Assembly: GCA_016490735.1 (NCBI GenBank)
Contig: JAEMWC010000052.1
Span: 582,501 to 646,500 of the forward strand
DNA from: Pachyseris speciosa
Lineage: Eukaryota; Cnidaria; Anthozoa; Scleractinia; Pachyseridae
Length of the DNA: 64,000 bases
Direction of reading: 5' to 3'
The translations under genes and the position numbers were made by a program. The notes below the pieces were generated by a model, which worked only from the letters and a program-made list of their open reading frames with translations, searched no databases and had not been told where the DNA came from. Positions 10,701 through 22,800 of this stretch are shown here, piece after piece (the stretch's first letter is position 1; each line of letters starts with the position of its first letter).

Positions 10701-10806
10701 TGAATCACAGTTTTCTACTATTTTCCGATTAATCAAAAAAAAAAGTAAATAGTAGATGCGATTAACATTTACTTTTTCCAGCTGATTACACAACTTAAGG
10801 CCGCCT

Positions 10807-11765
10807 TTATTTGAACCAGATGGAGGTTTGTCCTGTTTTCCCATAGTTATTAGCAGTGTACCACCCCGATGAGTGTAGTGAGGGGATCCGCCTGGCATAT
10901 CAGGGTCGAAATTGACAGAGGAACAGCCACTACAGGGGCTACGCCCCGACCCTGAATGAACACTTGGGAAAAAGGGGCCCTTGGTGAAGACCGCATTTGG
11001 CGCTGTCTTATCGTTAAACCCATACCCGGTGGGATAGGAATCGGTCCATGTCACCCCCAGGGATTCTGCCAGCGCATGACTCACATATGTCCCGCTCTCC
11101 CCCTTCAATGCTTCAACGATAAACTCTTGGACATGCATACGACCCGGCTGTCCGCCATTATAGCGGTTATGGTTTGCAAAGGTGAAGTTATAAGAGTTGT
11201 TTTTTTAGATAAATTCGATACACATATGTATATTCATCGATCCCCCCTGTGGCTGGGTTGTTGCCAGCAGCCATTATCATGTAACGAGCCCTGTCGGCCA
11301 TTTTGACAGCGCCGTGCGGGAGATTAATGAGACCATTTGAAGAACTACGTTGGGTGGGAAGCCATGCATAACCAAACGGATTATTCATGTTGGGTATGGC
11401 CTTGTTGTCGGCATTAACTCCAGTCGTGTGAACATAGCCATAACTAGCTAGCATCCATGCTCCACCAGCAAAGCTCATATCGCAGTACGTCTCCGCCGGG
11501 GATGTTTCTCCAGGGGGCTGGATCCAGTACATGCCGCTGCCCACACTGTCGCCGACGTCGAGAATCGCCTGTGCATTTGGTGCCGGGGTTTTTTTAGTTC
11601 CCAATCTCCTCCTCTGACACTGAGCTCCAGCGTAAAGAGGTGGACATTTGCAGAGGCCTTCACCAATGCAGGAGCCACCGTTTTTGCATGGTTTCCCAGC
11701 ACATTTACCTGGAAATTTTTTTCGAAAAATATTTGCCGTTTAATGTCGAGTTATGATAAAAAAAA

Positions 11766-11806
<41 letters not shown>

Positions 11807-14800
11807 CACCGCATTCCTGGTCGTTCTCTAAGTTTCAGCTGTTTTGAATAAAATTCCCAGTGCTGTTAGCAGGTCGTCACAGTCACCGTGTGGGTTATTT
11901 TAAGAATACAGGACAACCTGATATAATCCTGGTTGTTAATGGACGAATTTATACTAATTAAAAAACGAATTATCTGTCTAGACAAGTTTGTCCGTCAGAC
12001 GAATAATCTGCCTAGGTATATATCCGAAGAAGAATTTTGACGGAAAAGGGGTTTTGACCGTGTGGAAGCTTGGTGAGAGAATACTGTCAAAAGCAAATAT
12101 GGCGGCACTCGTAGCGTTTTTAACGAATATAAAACAAGAATAAGGGAATTAAGCATGGCAGTATATCAGAGAAGAACATCCTCTGTCAAGCGTTAGCCAT
12201 GCCTGAGCCGAACTTCATTTTAAGAATATCTTTTCGTTCGAGGACTTCTTCAGCGCGAAAGGTTTGAATACTAATGGTATAATCAGTTTCCCTGTACTTA
12301 GACTGCTAGCAGGCTGGCAGTCCCTTTTTCATTCGATAGTTGAAGAGCAATCCGACCACTCACTTTTTTGACAAAATGCTCCGCCATATCCCGCCGGGCA
12401 TGCGCACCAAGAAGCAGTTGGTCCGGCACACTTCCCACCGTTCCGACAGTAAAGTTCTTTGCAGACTGAAAGATATGCTTTACTCTGTGCGATGGGTTAC
12501 GTTTGGTGGTTGTTTTGGCTCATGGAGTAAAAGGCTTTGTGATAGTAATAGTGATGGGCATAATAAAGGAGGAATTCCTTTTATCACTCTTATCTTTAGT
12601 TTGGCGCTAGAGCTACTTTTTGAGTCAGGAACAATTAAAATGAAGAACACTCGTGAAGCGTCCAACTGTTTTTCAATATCATGCTGTTTAATGAAGAAAC
12701 GAGGGGAAAATTAAGGCATGACCAATGCTGTCCCGTACCGCGTCTTGTGCGTGTTTTCCCGCGTTTGCAGCGCCCGTCACTTTTTGCCTACTGCTCATAT
12801 TTCTCCGCGATTGGAGCGATTACATGTTGTTCCCTCGCTTGCTGCCGATTTAAAGTTCTCTCCCGCGATTAGCGCCAATTTTTCATTTTTCCTGCACTTG
12901 GCGCCTATTACACGATTTTCCTGCTCTTCGCAATTGTTAGGTGTTTGGCTTCGAATTTTGATTATAGTCCATTGCGCTATTAACATTTGCTGCGATTGGT
13001 CAGATGTTGTCAGATGTACTTGGCAGAAAATAGGAAAAGAAACATTCCTCTTAAAGTAGGTTTTTCTTTTAGATAACCTGTGCATTCCTTGTGGTTGCAA
13101 TACTTGACGAGGGCGACCTTGGTTTCTTTGCATTCCTGAGCTGTAGTATTGAGCTCACAATTGATCTTCTCAGAAAACTCTGCACAGCTTTCCGTAACCT
13201 TTTCCAGTTTGTCAAAACAGTCCAGGCAAGACGCTGGGAATGGTAATAGCAAAATTAGCCTATATCCCGAGTGTGGTCAACTCAAGGATTCAAGGAACTG
13301 CTTGTGGGATGGACACTCGTTTACACCCAAAAAGTGCCGTTTTCTAAACCAGACAAGGAGTAATCAGAATCATCAGCGACCAGGACGGAGGCACGAGGAC
13401 AAATTTTAAGACGTTCATAATTATAAACTGTCATTTGGGCTATGCGCATATAAAAGTAAAAATTAGAGCCGGAATCACGATAGTTTGATATAGCTCACGG
13501 GACCTTCCTTTTTGTAGAAGTCCACCAGTGAAATCTGTGATTGACGTGAAGGCCACACTGGATAAAAAATCGAAAATATTAGCTCGAACAAGGCAGCCGG
13601 TTCCTCCTTTCCCCACTCGTCCTCCCCCGGCCCATCCCTCCACTTTCCTAGCTTTAAGGATCCTAACAGAGGGGACGCCATCCCCTGTAGAGCAGAAATA
13701 CCCATGCATACAGTTTCTAAATACAGAATAAATACAAATTAATATAGAGCAGATGTAAGGATTTATCGGTCGTCGGATCTGCTTGATAAGTCACGCAAAG
13801 AAATCTTTAACCAATACCAGAACTCGAATCTTGAAGAAGCAATCGAGAGAGCTAATATTGATACAAGTTGAATAGGCCCTTTGCAGGATTTCAGCCAAGT
13901 GGTACAAAAACACCATGCTGGGTAAAATGATGTAAGCTCTTTGTTTGTCTTGTCCCAGTGGGTTGTTTGCGTCCCAGCATGGCGTTTTTGTACCACGTGA
14001 CTGACATCCTGCAAAGGGCCCATTCATGGTTTCCTTGTGTTTGAATATTTTTATCAGTTGAAGAAGCAATCGAGAGAGCTGATATTGATACAAGTTGAAT
14101 TCATGGTTTTGAATATTTTTATTTCGCGTTGGAATGATAGAGTAAAATTATAAGAACGGTGTGGTAGAAACAAAAAGGCAGATAAGAAACCTGCGATTCT
14201 TTTAAAATGTGTTACGTAATTGCACTTAAGTTTTATGACAACAAACCTTTGGCACAGTGAGCTAAACAAAGTTTTTTCAACTTCTCCAGATAGCCACCAC
14301 AGATCTCATAAATGTTGACTTTCAGCTGTGTCTCATTTGAAGCCCTGCATTTCTCAGCCACCGCGTACGCTTCTTTCAAACAATCCTCGTACGTCAAATA
14401 CTGCGGGAACGAAAACATCTTTAGTCAGGATTCATATAAATTTAACTAGGAGGTCAGGCTCCTCTTGCCCTTGGGAACGTGCAACTCCAGAAAAATTCCC
14501 ATACCAAGCCATAAAATAGCACGTTCACAGGCGTTTTCTTTTTCTTTTCCTGCGGAAACTGATGTGAGCCGTGGCGATTCGCGCGAATCATGCGTGTTTT
14601 CGTTAGTGATGAGATGCAATGTATGTGGCAAAAAAAAAAAAAAAAACGAAAAGACAGAGGTACCCTTGAGTATCAATCCATAACACCCACCCCCATCCGC
14701 TTGGTCAGCTGGTCATTTAGAGTTGGTGAACTTTCGATCAGGTTAAACTTAGTGAGCCATGGTTAAATATTGTTATATTAGCAGGTGTGACCAAATGGGC

Positions 14801-15351
14801 AGCTTGCGTTTCTGCGCTTTATTCGAACCTCGTATTTCCTTCCATTACGGCCTTACTAACAAATATCGTGAAACGTTGCAAAGGCAAGTTAATCACCTGC
14901 CAGAAGTGCAAGCCTTACATGGCGTGTGAGCTGCAGGCACTGAAATTTTCTTCTGCGCCCCTAAACGCCCAGGCACTCAATAATAGATTTCCATCATCTA
15001 TGCGTCAGCGCACTGTCCCTGAATAGATCGTAAGTAATGACTAAAGAAAAATGCGCGTAGAAGTCAGCATATACATGCATATAGTTTAACAATCTCTATA
15101 CACTATTCTCGTTACTGTACATACTTTTATGTTCAGTATTTTTCCATAACTCTTAGGTTGGCAAAATCGCACACAATTCAGGTCAAGCAGCAACAGAGAA
15201 ACCACAATCTACATATGTAGGTAATTTTTCTCACCTCTCCACATTTCTCCTCTCTTTTGATAAAGTCGTTCTGATTGACCTGTAAAGGAACAGAGCAGAG
15301 CCTTAGGACCATGCAAGAACTGAAAACTAACAATGCCAGACTCCTTCCCAT
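10807..15351 (-). CDS. Copy B: secreted Cys-rich, EGF and FReD-like protein (six exons, two frame breaks)
   Basis: Exons on the minus strand: 15235-15351 (signal peptide MGRSLALLVFSSC..., ends EKCGE), 14247-14400 (YLTYEDC...HCAK), 13078-13233 (SCLDCFD...HKECT), 12364-12465 (EGF, VCKELYCRNGGKC), 10807-11708 (EGF CAGKPCKNGGSCIG, then FReD-like domain with GSGMYWIQPPGE, ETYCDMSFAGGAWMLAS, CSGC). Every border has GT/AG, and phases are 0, 1, 1, 1, 1. Predicted length is about 477 residues. The N-terminal half of the last domain resembles fibrinogen-related and intelectin domains (G-Y-W-I, CDM, GGAW); the C-terminal half is diverged. Likely secreted lectin-like or matrix protein; ligand unknown. 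Two one-base differences break the frame: T7 instead of T6 at 11200-11206 and C4 instead of C5 at 10864-10867. Copies C and D agree with each other at both sites. Either these are sequence errors or the gene is truncated after YLKKQLL. Confidence 0.75.
11758..11804. repeat. Poly(A) plus (GA)n microsatellite
   Basis: About 17 A followed by about 15 GA units, in the last intron of copy B just upstream of the final exon acceptor. Confidence 0.85.
13830..14112. repeat. Local tandem duplication in intron of copy B, one unit with and one without a MITE
   Basis: GAAGAAGCAATCGAGAGAGC followed by TATTGATACAAGTTGAAT occurs at 13833-13874 and again at 14058-14100. In the first unit the sequence breaks at TTGAAT and resumes at ATTCATGG after the MITE. 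In the second it reads straight through as TTGAATTCATGG, the empty site. Confidence 0.8.
13875..14020. mobile_element. MITE with GGGCCCTTTGCAGGAT ends
   Basis: GGCCCTTTGCAGGATTTCAG at the left is inverted at the right (TGACATCCTGCAAAGGGCC). Inner arms GTGGTACAAAAACACCATGC and GCATGGCGTTTTTGTACCAC also pair. About 146 bp, non-coding, with a local empty site at 14090-14110. Confidence 0.8.
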
Positions 15352-15640
15352 TTTGTTCAATGAAGTGTTTCCTGCCAAAGGCTAATGACAAACTCTACGT
15401 CTGAAAAGATTCTCTGATACTGACCCTCCAAATTACAGGGCCGTGCCCTTTAACAGTCACTATGCAGGCACCAAATCACGTTTGCACGTCAGGTATCGTT
15501 TTGCATCTCAACTGCATTATCCGGTACTATCATATTCAGGTACAATATACCCAACTATCGGTAAAATGTGTTTGCTCCTCTTCGTTCCGGTGTTAGATCA
15601 CTTCCGCTGATATCAGATTTCTGTCAAATAGGTCACAGGT
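15352..15640 (-). promoter_or_regulatory. Conserved upstream flank of copy B
   Basis: About 280 bp upstream of the first ATG align with 25950-26215 upstream of copy C. Matching blocks include AGATTCTCTGATACTGACCC, the region around CAGGGCCGTGCCCTTTAACA, and TCCGGTGTTAGATCACTTCC. Conservation beyond the coding exon fits a shared promoter inherited in the duplication. No clear TATA box is visible. Confidence 0.45.
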
Positions 15641-16610
15641 ATGCCGCGAAGGATTACCTGCGCACGGGCTAATTACACGAAAAACATTCATTCAGCATGA
15701 AATTAAAAGATGAGCTTTAGTTTACTTCAAGATAAGTGGTCTAGAATTTTTGACGGGGTTGGTAAAGGAAAAAGGAAAGCATTATTGAGTTGACCCCTCA
15801 AAATCAGGGATGATATTTAAATCTGGGGTGTGGTGTACCAGTTGCCCAGGTTTCTATGAATAAGGCCGCGACGTATGGTCTAGTTCACTAAACTAATCAT
15901 CCTCTTCAAGCGGGAAATACGCCCTTTATCTAGTTGCTACATAACCTCTCAGCTCTTTTAAATCTGTGGCCCTGAATTTGCACCAAGTAGTTTTGAATTC
16001 TTAGTTGTCCCTCCCCGCCTTCCGAGCGCTCTACTTCAGGTCAACTTCACCGGCATTTAATTTCTCTTCAAGTCACTTGTAATAGTTCTCCAGCAAACCC
16101 TAGAGTTGTCATTAGAATTGTTCCTGAAGCTGTTAGGAATGATGTTTTGTGACTATCGAAGGTATAGCATGTTTCATTTTGGCTTCCAGGAAGCGATAAC
16201 TTCTCTTCCTTAACTCAAAATTTAGGAACGGATGACCACACCTCAGCTTTCTCGGCGAGTTTGAGGCTTCAATTCATATTGGCCAAGCTCTTGGGATCAA
16301 CAAGACATAGAAACTTTCCCGCGTAGGAACGATTCCACACTGAGCTGCTCAGATCTTAACGCTGGGTGTCAACAGTTAGGGAAGTGATTTGGAAAAACAG
16401 GAGACAGGGAAAGGGACTAATAAAAAGATGAGGAAATCTAGGGAAAATGTGAAATGTCTTTTTAAATGATCGTTTGCATCAGAGCTGTCTTACTACAACA
16501 CACGCCGCGCAACTAAAATAAACTAAGTAAAAAGCATTCATTTACCGAGTGATTTTCTTCAACTAAGCGATGATACTAGCTCGGTTGTGTGAACAAATTA
16601 TTCCTTTATC
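15640..16610. other. No gene recognised
   Basis: Between the copy B promoter flank and the orphan first exon. No exon, inverted repeat or RNA gene is supported. Confidence 0.35.
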
Positions 16611-16614
16611 TCAC

Positions 16615-16731
16615 CTGTTGATAAGTTTCATTTCCACGTGAAAAGTCCGGTGGACTCCTCGATGAAATGGGCGAGGAACACAGACTCAAAGCAAAACAGC
16701 AACTGATGACCTGGGCTGCAAAACTGTGCAT
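16615..16731 (-). CDS. Orphan signal-peptide exon of the same family
   Basis: On the minus strand ATG at 16729-16731 opens 39 codons (MHSFAAQVISCCFALSLCSS..., ending NETYQQ) up to a GTGAGA donor, exactly the length and phase of the copy B and C first exons. The hydrophobic core is a convincing signal peptide. Unlike them it lacks the cysteine near the exon end (ETCGE or EKCGE). No second exon of its own follows before copy B's first exon at 15351. It could be an alternative first exon of copy B, spliced to 14400, or the remnant of a deleted gene copy. Confidence 0.6.
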
Positions 16732-16739
16732 GTTAACTT

Positions 16740-18140
16740 TACAGCTATCCAGTGCCTGTACGTATCTCTGATGATCCGAAGCCTACAGAGAGTTCTTGAA
16801 AACTAGGTGTTCCCAATTTCAGTATCCAGTGTTATACGAAAAGGTCAAACAATATGACCACTCAAATTAAGCCACACGATACTCATAACCAAATATGCCA
16901 GAGCAATTTTGGTATTTTAATTTGCCTCTTTTTTTAACTTAACTAAAGTAAAAACCAACAGAAGCCGAGATTGTAGTTTACTTAAGCTGTTACCGGACCC
17001 AGCTGTTTTCATAAAAGTTGGCATTTTTTGGTCATCCTGTATAACAAATATTATTATATCAGAAAGATTTGTTGCTATAATACATCATTAAATGAGATAC
17101 ATAGAGTGCTTGTTCCGCTCTTTGCTTTTTCCATAAGAGAAATAGTCCAGTCTGCTGTGGCGAATGTGTCTGATCTCGGGAGAAGTTACCGTTGGTAAAA
17201 TAGTTAGGATACATATATTGGACAAGGATTTTCACACTCCAAGTGTCTTGTTTTCTTGTTAATGAGTATACTTTTGTCCCAGATCGCAGTTGAAAACTGA
17301 CTCAATGTAATTTAAAGATAATTTAATGTGATTAAAAGTTTATTGATTTTAATGCTTAACAAATAAAGAGGGTGGTAAAGGGGGGTCTTGATCACGTTTC
17401 ACGGAAATAAAATGGCCATTTCACATTTCACGGACATTAAAATGGGGATTTTACGTTTCACGAGAAAAAATTTTCTTAGGCAGTGTACGTTTTTAATGCG
17501 GAGGAAGGGGGTGGGCTGGAGTAATTTTGCAATGGCCCTCCACTTCTGTCTTGATGACACCCCCCTCCCACCACCCCCCCCCCCCAAAAAAAAGTCTTGT
17601 AAGTTCCCATGTTTTGCCTATTTTCCATTGTTTCGAAAATTTATTCATTCGAAACCGCAGTAAGGGAAACTTACGAACCTATAACGAGATGTTTTAACTG
17701 AAAGTAGAAATGATGTTTGATAAATGCCTGCCTTTGCTGTGCATTGTATTGTATGTGAGAATACTGTCAATACTGATATATCAAACCGCAGATTCCATGT
17801 ACCTGTCTTGACTGAGCACATGCGCTATACTGTTACGTCGATTACAAGTGTTTGTAATCGGACAGCTCAAATTGGACAGTTTGGACCTGAAGCAGTCAAT
17901 TAAGACACAAATAAAGGCTGTTAAGAACCAATCACATTCCAGCATTTTGTTATTGACACAATTATATGTTATAATTGCTTTTAAAAACGTGTAGGTCTAC
18001 AGATTTTCATTATATGTCTTTTCGCAAAAGCCGCCTCGCAGACATTTTTCTAAACACTATCGAAAAAATATGTTGGCAGATCCTACATTTCTCACGCCTG
18101 GTCAGCTTAATTTTTTCTACTTTGTACATAAAGTATATAA
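16740..18140. other. No gene recognised; low-complexity pieces only
   Basis: I see a threefold short repeat around TTTCACG and ATAAAATGG at 17393-17465, a C-run at 17573-17585, and otherwise AT-rich DNA. The open frame at 17388-17663 spans these pieces and is not supported. Confidence 0.4.
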
Positions 18141-18451
18141 CAGACCATGCGCAAGGACAGTTCGCGCAGGAAAACTCTATGGCAACAAACGTGGAACAAT
18201 TTCTCGTGCGTTATTTTCTATTCACTTTATTTTCTGTTTCAGTCATGTTATTGACACCAAAAAGAAGCTCAGTGCAGTAAATTCGGCATCCCGTTCACGT
18301 TAACAGGCACATCAAAAAGCTAATCACCTGATCAAGAACAGCAGTCATCAACGCACTATTTTTCCATTGACACTGAATAAACAAGTAAATAGTAAATATG
18401 ATTAACTACTAAGTTAAACGCTTACTCTCACCAGCTGATTACACAACTTAA

Positions 18452-18806
18452 AGGTGATTTCCAGTCCGCACTGCGCAGTCTCAAGAGTCTGTTTACGTTT
18501 TTTGTTTTGATTCATGTAAGACGTCACAAAATGTTATGTTTCGCAATCACTTACATGAAGTAAATTCAAAGTTTCATGCTAACCGCTATTGCTGATTCAA
18601 AGCTTTATGCTTCGGTCTTTCTGACATCACTTGACAAAACAACTTCGTAGCTGAAAAAATCAAAGAAACAGTTGGGAAAAGAATTTAAAATGCCTCAGCT
18701 ATAAGGTAAGTGGTTAGTAACGAATAACATCGATTCGAATTCCAACGAGTGAGACTCACAAACATTGGGATGCTGAGACTGCGAAGTACGGACTGGAAAT
18801 CACCTT
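18452..18806. mobile_element. TTAA-inserting MITE (piggyBac-like), absent from copy B
   Basis: AGGTGATTTCCAGTCCGCAC at the left is inverted at the right (GTACGGACTGGAAATCACCT). TTAA flanks both ends (18448-18451, 18807-18810). In the paralogous position of copy B the flanks are joined as ACACAACTTAAGGCCGCC, a precise empty site. The insertion therefore postdates the B/C duplication. TTAA target use is characteristic of piggyBac-type elements; no transposase is present. Confidence 0.85.
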
Positions 18807-18818
18807 TTAAGACCGCCT

Positions 18819-19818
18819 TTATTTGAACCAAATGGAGGTTTGTCCTGTTTTCCCAAAGCTATTAGCAGTGTACCACCCCCGATGAGTGTAGTGAGGGGAT
18901 CCGCCTGGCACATCAGGGTTGAAATTGACAGCAGTGCAGCCACTACAGGGGCTACGTCCCGATCCTGAATGAACACTCGGGAAAAAGGGGCCCCTGTCAA
19001 AGAGTGCATTTGGCGCTGTCTTATCGTTAAACCCATACCCGGTGGGGTAGGAGTCGGTCCATGTCACCCCTAGAGATTCTGCCAGCGCATGTCTCACATA
19101 TATCCCGCTCTCCCCCTTCAATGCTTCGACGATAAACTCTTGGACATGCATACGACCCGGCTGTCCGCCATTATAGCGGTTATGGTTTGCAAAGGTGACG
19201 TTATAAGGGTTGTTTTTTAGATAAATTCGATACACATATGCGTATCCATCGATCCCCCTGTGGTTGGGTTGTTGCCAGCAGCCATTATCATGTAACGAGC
19301 ACTGCTGGCCATTTTGACAGCGCCGTGCGGGAGATTAATGAGGCCATTTGAAGAACTACGTTGGGTGGGAAGCCATGCGTAACCAAACGGATTATTCATG
19401 TTGGGTATGGCCTTGTTGTTGGCATTAAGTCCCGTCGTGTGAACATAGCCATAACTAGCTAGCATCCACGCTCCACCAGCAAAGCTCATATCGCAGTATG
19501 TCTCGGCCGGGGATCTTTCTCCAGGGGGTTGGATCCAGTACATACCACTGCCCACACTATCACCGACGTCGAGAATCGCCTGTGCATTTGGTGCCGGGTT
19601 TGTTTTAGTTCCCAGTCTCCGCCTTTGACAATGAGCTCCAGCGTAAAGAGGTAGACATTTGCAGAGGTTTTCACCGATGCACGAGCCACCATTTTTGCAT
19701 GGTTTTCCAGCACATTTACCTGGAAAAAAAATTGACAAAAACATTTGCCGTTTAGTGCCGTGATATTATCACTGTTGATGTTTATCTGTTTTGAGTAAAT
19801 TCCCAGTGTCAAATAATA

Positions 19819-19863
<45 letters not shown>

Positions 19864-22800
19864 AATAATAAATTAAAAATTTCTAGGCAGCATTTGCTGT
19901 GTAGGAGGTCGCAGCAGAGTACTGTTGTTTGAGCGGAGACCGTAGGTAGATTTGGGTTTGACAGTTATAAGTTCACAGATATAAGGAGGAGAGAGTCCGT
20001 GAATAGCCTTGAAAGTGAGAAGCAGGATCTTCAATTGAATTCGCTTTACGACAGGCAGCCAGTGAAATTGTCGCAGTGCAGGAGTTATATGGCAGAATTT
20101 ACTAAGGTCAAGAGCAATGCGAGCAGCAGCGTTCTGTACTCTCTGTAATTTTGAACTTTGACACTGCGGGAGGCCATACATGAGACTTTTGCAATAGTCT
20201 AGCCGACGACAAACGCATGGATAAGAGTTACTAGACAGTCAAATCCATAATGCTCTTTTCGTATAATGTTGCCATGGTGAACAAGTTGCGAACGCTACAA
20301 TGGCTTCCTCAGCTCCCTCACCCAAAGTTCGACAACAAACTTTTGGCGCGTCAGAAATTGCCGCTTTGACGAAAAAGTCGAGGAAAACCTTTTGTTTATA
20401 CAAAGTAAGCTGACTAACAGCGTCACGAGACAGAAAAAAAATAAAGGGTGGAAAAAAACACTTGGATGTTGTAAACGTTGTTGGAGTTGCAATGAGGACG
20501 ACAGACAAAGTTCGCGAGAAGTGGATAACCCCTTGCATTCTCAGGCGATGAAGGAGTTCACAGAGCTACATCTTCATTCATAAAAGAGGAATTTGGCTGT
20601 CACGTGACCGTTACTTTTGACCCTAAATAATAAAAGAGTATACTATAATAACATAAGACAGAGAATAATATAAGACAGAGCTTTGATTCTGCACTCAAGA
20701 TATCATCCACAGCCATCGTTGGAATTTGTGACTGTCTGCTACTCGCCAGTTTCCCCAACTCCATCTGCGCGGAACATCGGGGTTGTGTTCGATAGTACAA
20801 TGAACTTTGAGAAGCATGTAAGGGAAATCTGCGAGTCAGCTTTTTTTCACATTAGGAACATTTCTCAAGCTCGCAAATATCTTAGCACTGAATCCACTAG
20901 AACCCTTGTTAATGCGTTTGTTATGTCTCGAATCAACAGCTGTAATTCCTTATTGTATGGCCTGCCTAGCTACTTAATCCAGCGCTTACAGTATGCTCTT
21001 AATTCAGCTGCGAGGCTAATATCTATGTCATGCAAGGCTGATCATATTACGCCTTTGCTTACAGAACTACGGCACTGGCTTCCAGTAGAACAACGCATCA
21101 ATTTTAAGATTTTATTGTTTACGTACAAGATTGTTAATGGCCTGGCACCAATGTACCTGAGGGAATTGCTTGTACCATACATTCCTAGGAGAGATCTTAG
21201 ATCTGCCGACAAGTTGCTTTTTTTCCCGCCATCATATCATACCAAAACCTATGGGTCCACAGCGTTCTTGGTTAGTGCTCCTTGTGTGTGGAACAAATTA
21301 CCTATGGTCAGCAAGTGTAGTCCTAGTATCGCAATCTTAATTATTTTTAGAATTAGAGAGTGATGGACACACAACCCGTTATATATACTTCTTTTATGTT
21401 ACCGGCTTCCCTTCTTACTGGGTCCGACATGTAGGTGATTTGCAGCCCGAATCTCTGGGGACACAGATAACAATCAGAACAATGGTGAAACGTGCAAATG
21501 TTGGAGGACGAACAAAAGGAACTAATGAGAGATCTGTTGTTTACGTCCTCCAACGTGGCGGCGATGGCGTAACGTGAAAACCACATATTGAATAAAGTCG
21601 ATCAAGCAGAAATTGCGTGACAAAGAGGGGTGAGCTATCCCTTTCATAGGCAGTGTCCTTGTTTAAGGATTAATGTTCTGAGGCTTGCGGTAAGGCTAGA
21701 TTGATGGGGTATGGCTAGGTCAGGGTTAAGGTTAGGATTGGGGTTTAGGGGTTAGGGTTTGGGGTTAGGTGTGGGGTAGGGGTTAGGTTAAGGTTCGGTC
21801 AGGGTTAGGGTAGGATTAGGGTCAAAATATCCAGTGGTTCTGCTTCCATATTGCGCTTTGCTACAATACCAAGCCCCTGTACCAGGTAGCCCCCTCCCCT
21901 CCAACTTTCCATCATTTTCTCAGGATTTCACAAACATCTGCAGAAGCACTAATTTCTGTGACTTCTTTCTGTTTGCAGGGTCCAAAGATTGAAATTGTGA
22001 AATGTGTTTTTTGTTAACTCATTCTTGTCCCGCTCTTACCAGGATCTTGCCAGGCTTGTACCAGGCAGCCCCCTCCCCTCCAACTCTCCATAATATGCTC
22101 AGGATTTCAAAAACATTCGCAGAATCACTATTTTCCATGAATTCTTCTTGTTTTACAAGATCCATAAATTGAAAATGTGAAATGAGCTGCAAAAAGGATT
22201 TTTGTATAATATATCCGCAGTTCAAATATATGATTTTCATATCTATTCATTAACACATGATCAACTAAACTTAACTTTTTCCTTTCATACTGATACTAGA
22301 GAATAATCTTTCTAAATGGTAATGGCCTTATTAAAAGTGGTGAATCGCTTATTCTAAGGTTAGTTACACTCACTTTTCTGACAAAATGCTCCGCCGTATC
22401 CTTTTGGGCATGCGCACCAAGATGCAGTTGGTCCGGCGCACTTCCCTCCGTTTCGACAGTAAAGTTCTTTGCAGACTAAAAACATTGTAACATACACTTC
22501 AATTTAGCGAAAACTAAGCAATTATCTTTGTGGTAACGTTCGTAGTGTTTAGGATCCATACTAGGTAACGCAGAGGAGAAAGAGGCCCTAAGATCGCAGT
22601 TGTTAGGTAGCCTGGCTTTTCATAAGGGACACCAGGATCACCGCCTTTCCATAAATAAACACATTCTGGAAATAATTGATGTGCATATTAGCAAGGTTTT
22701 CGACTGTGCACACCAATCCGGTTTTGCGCTTGAGCGGCATTTGGATTGATATGAAAAACAGTTAAGGGAATATATTCGACCAGGAACGACCAGTTATTTA

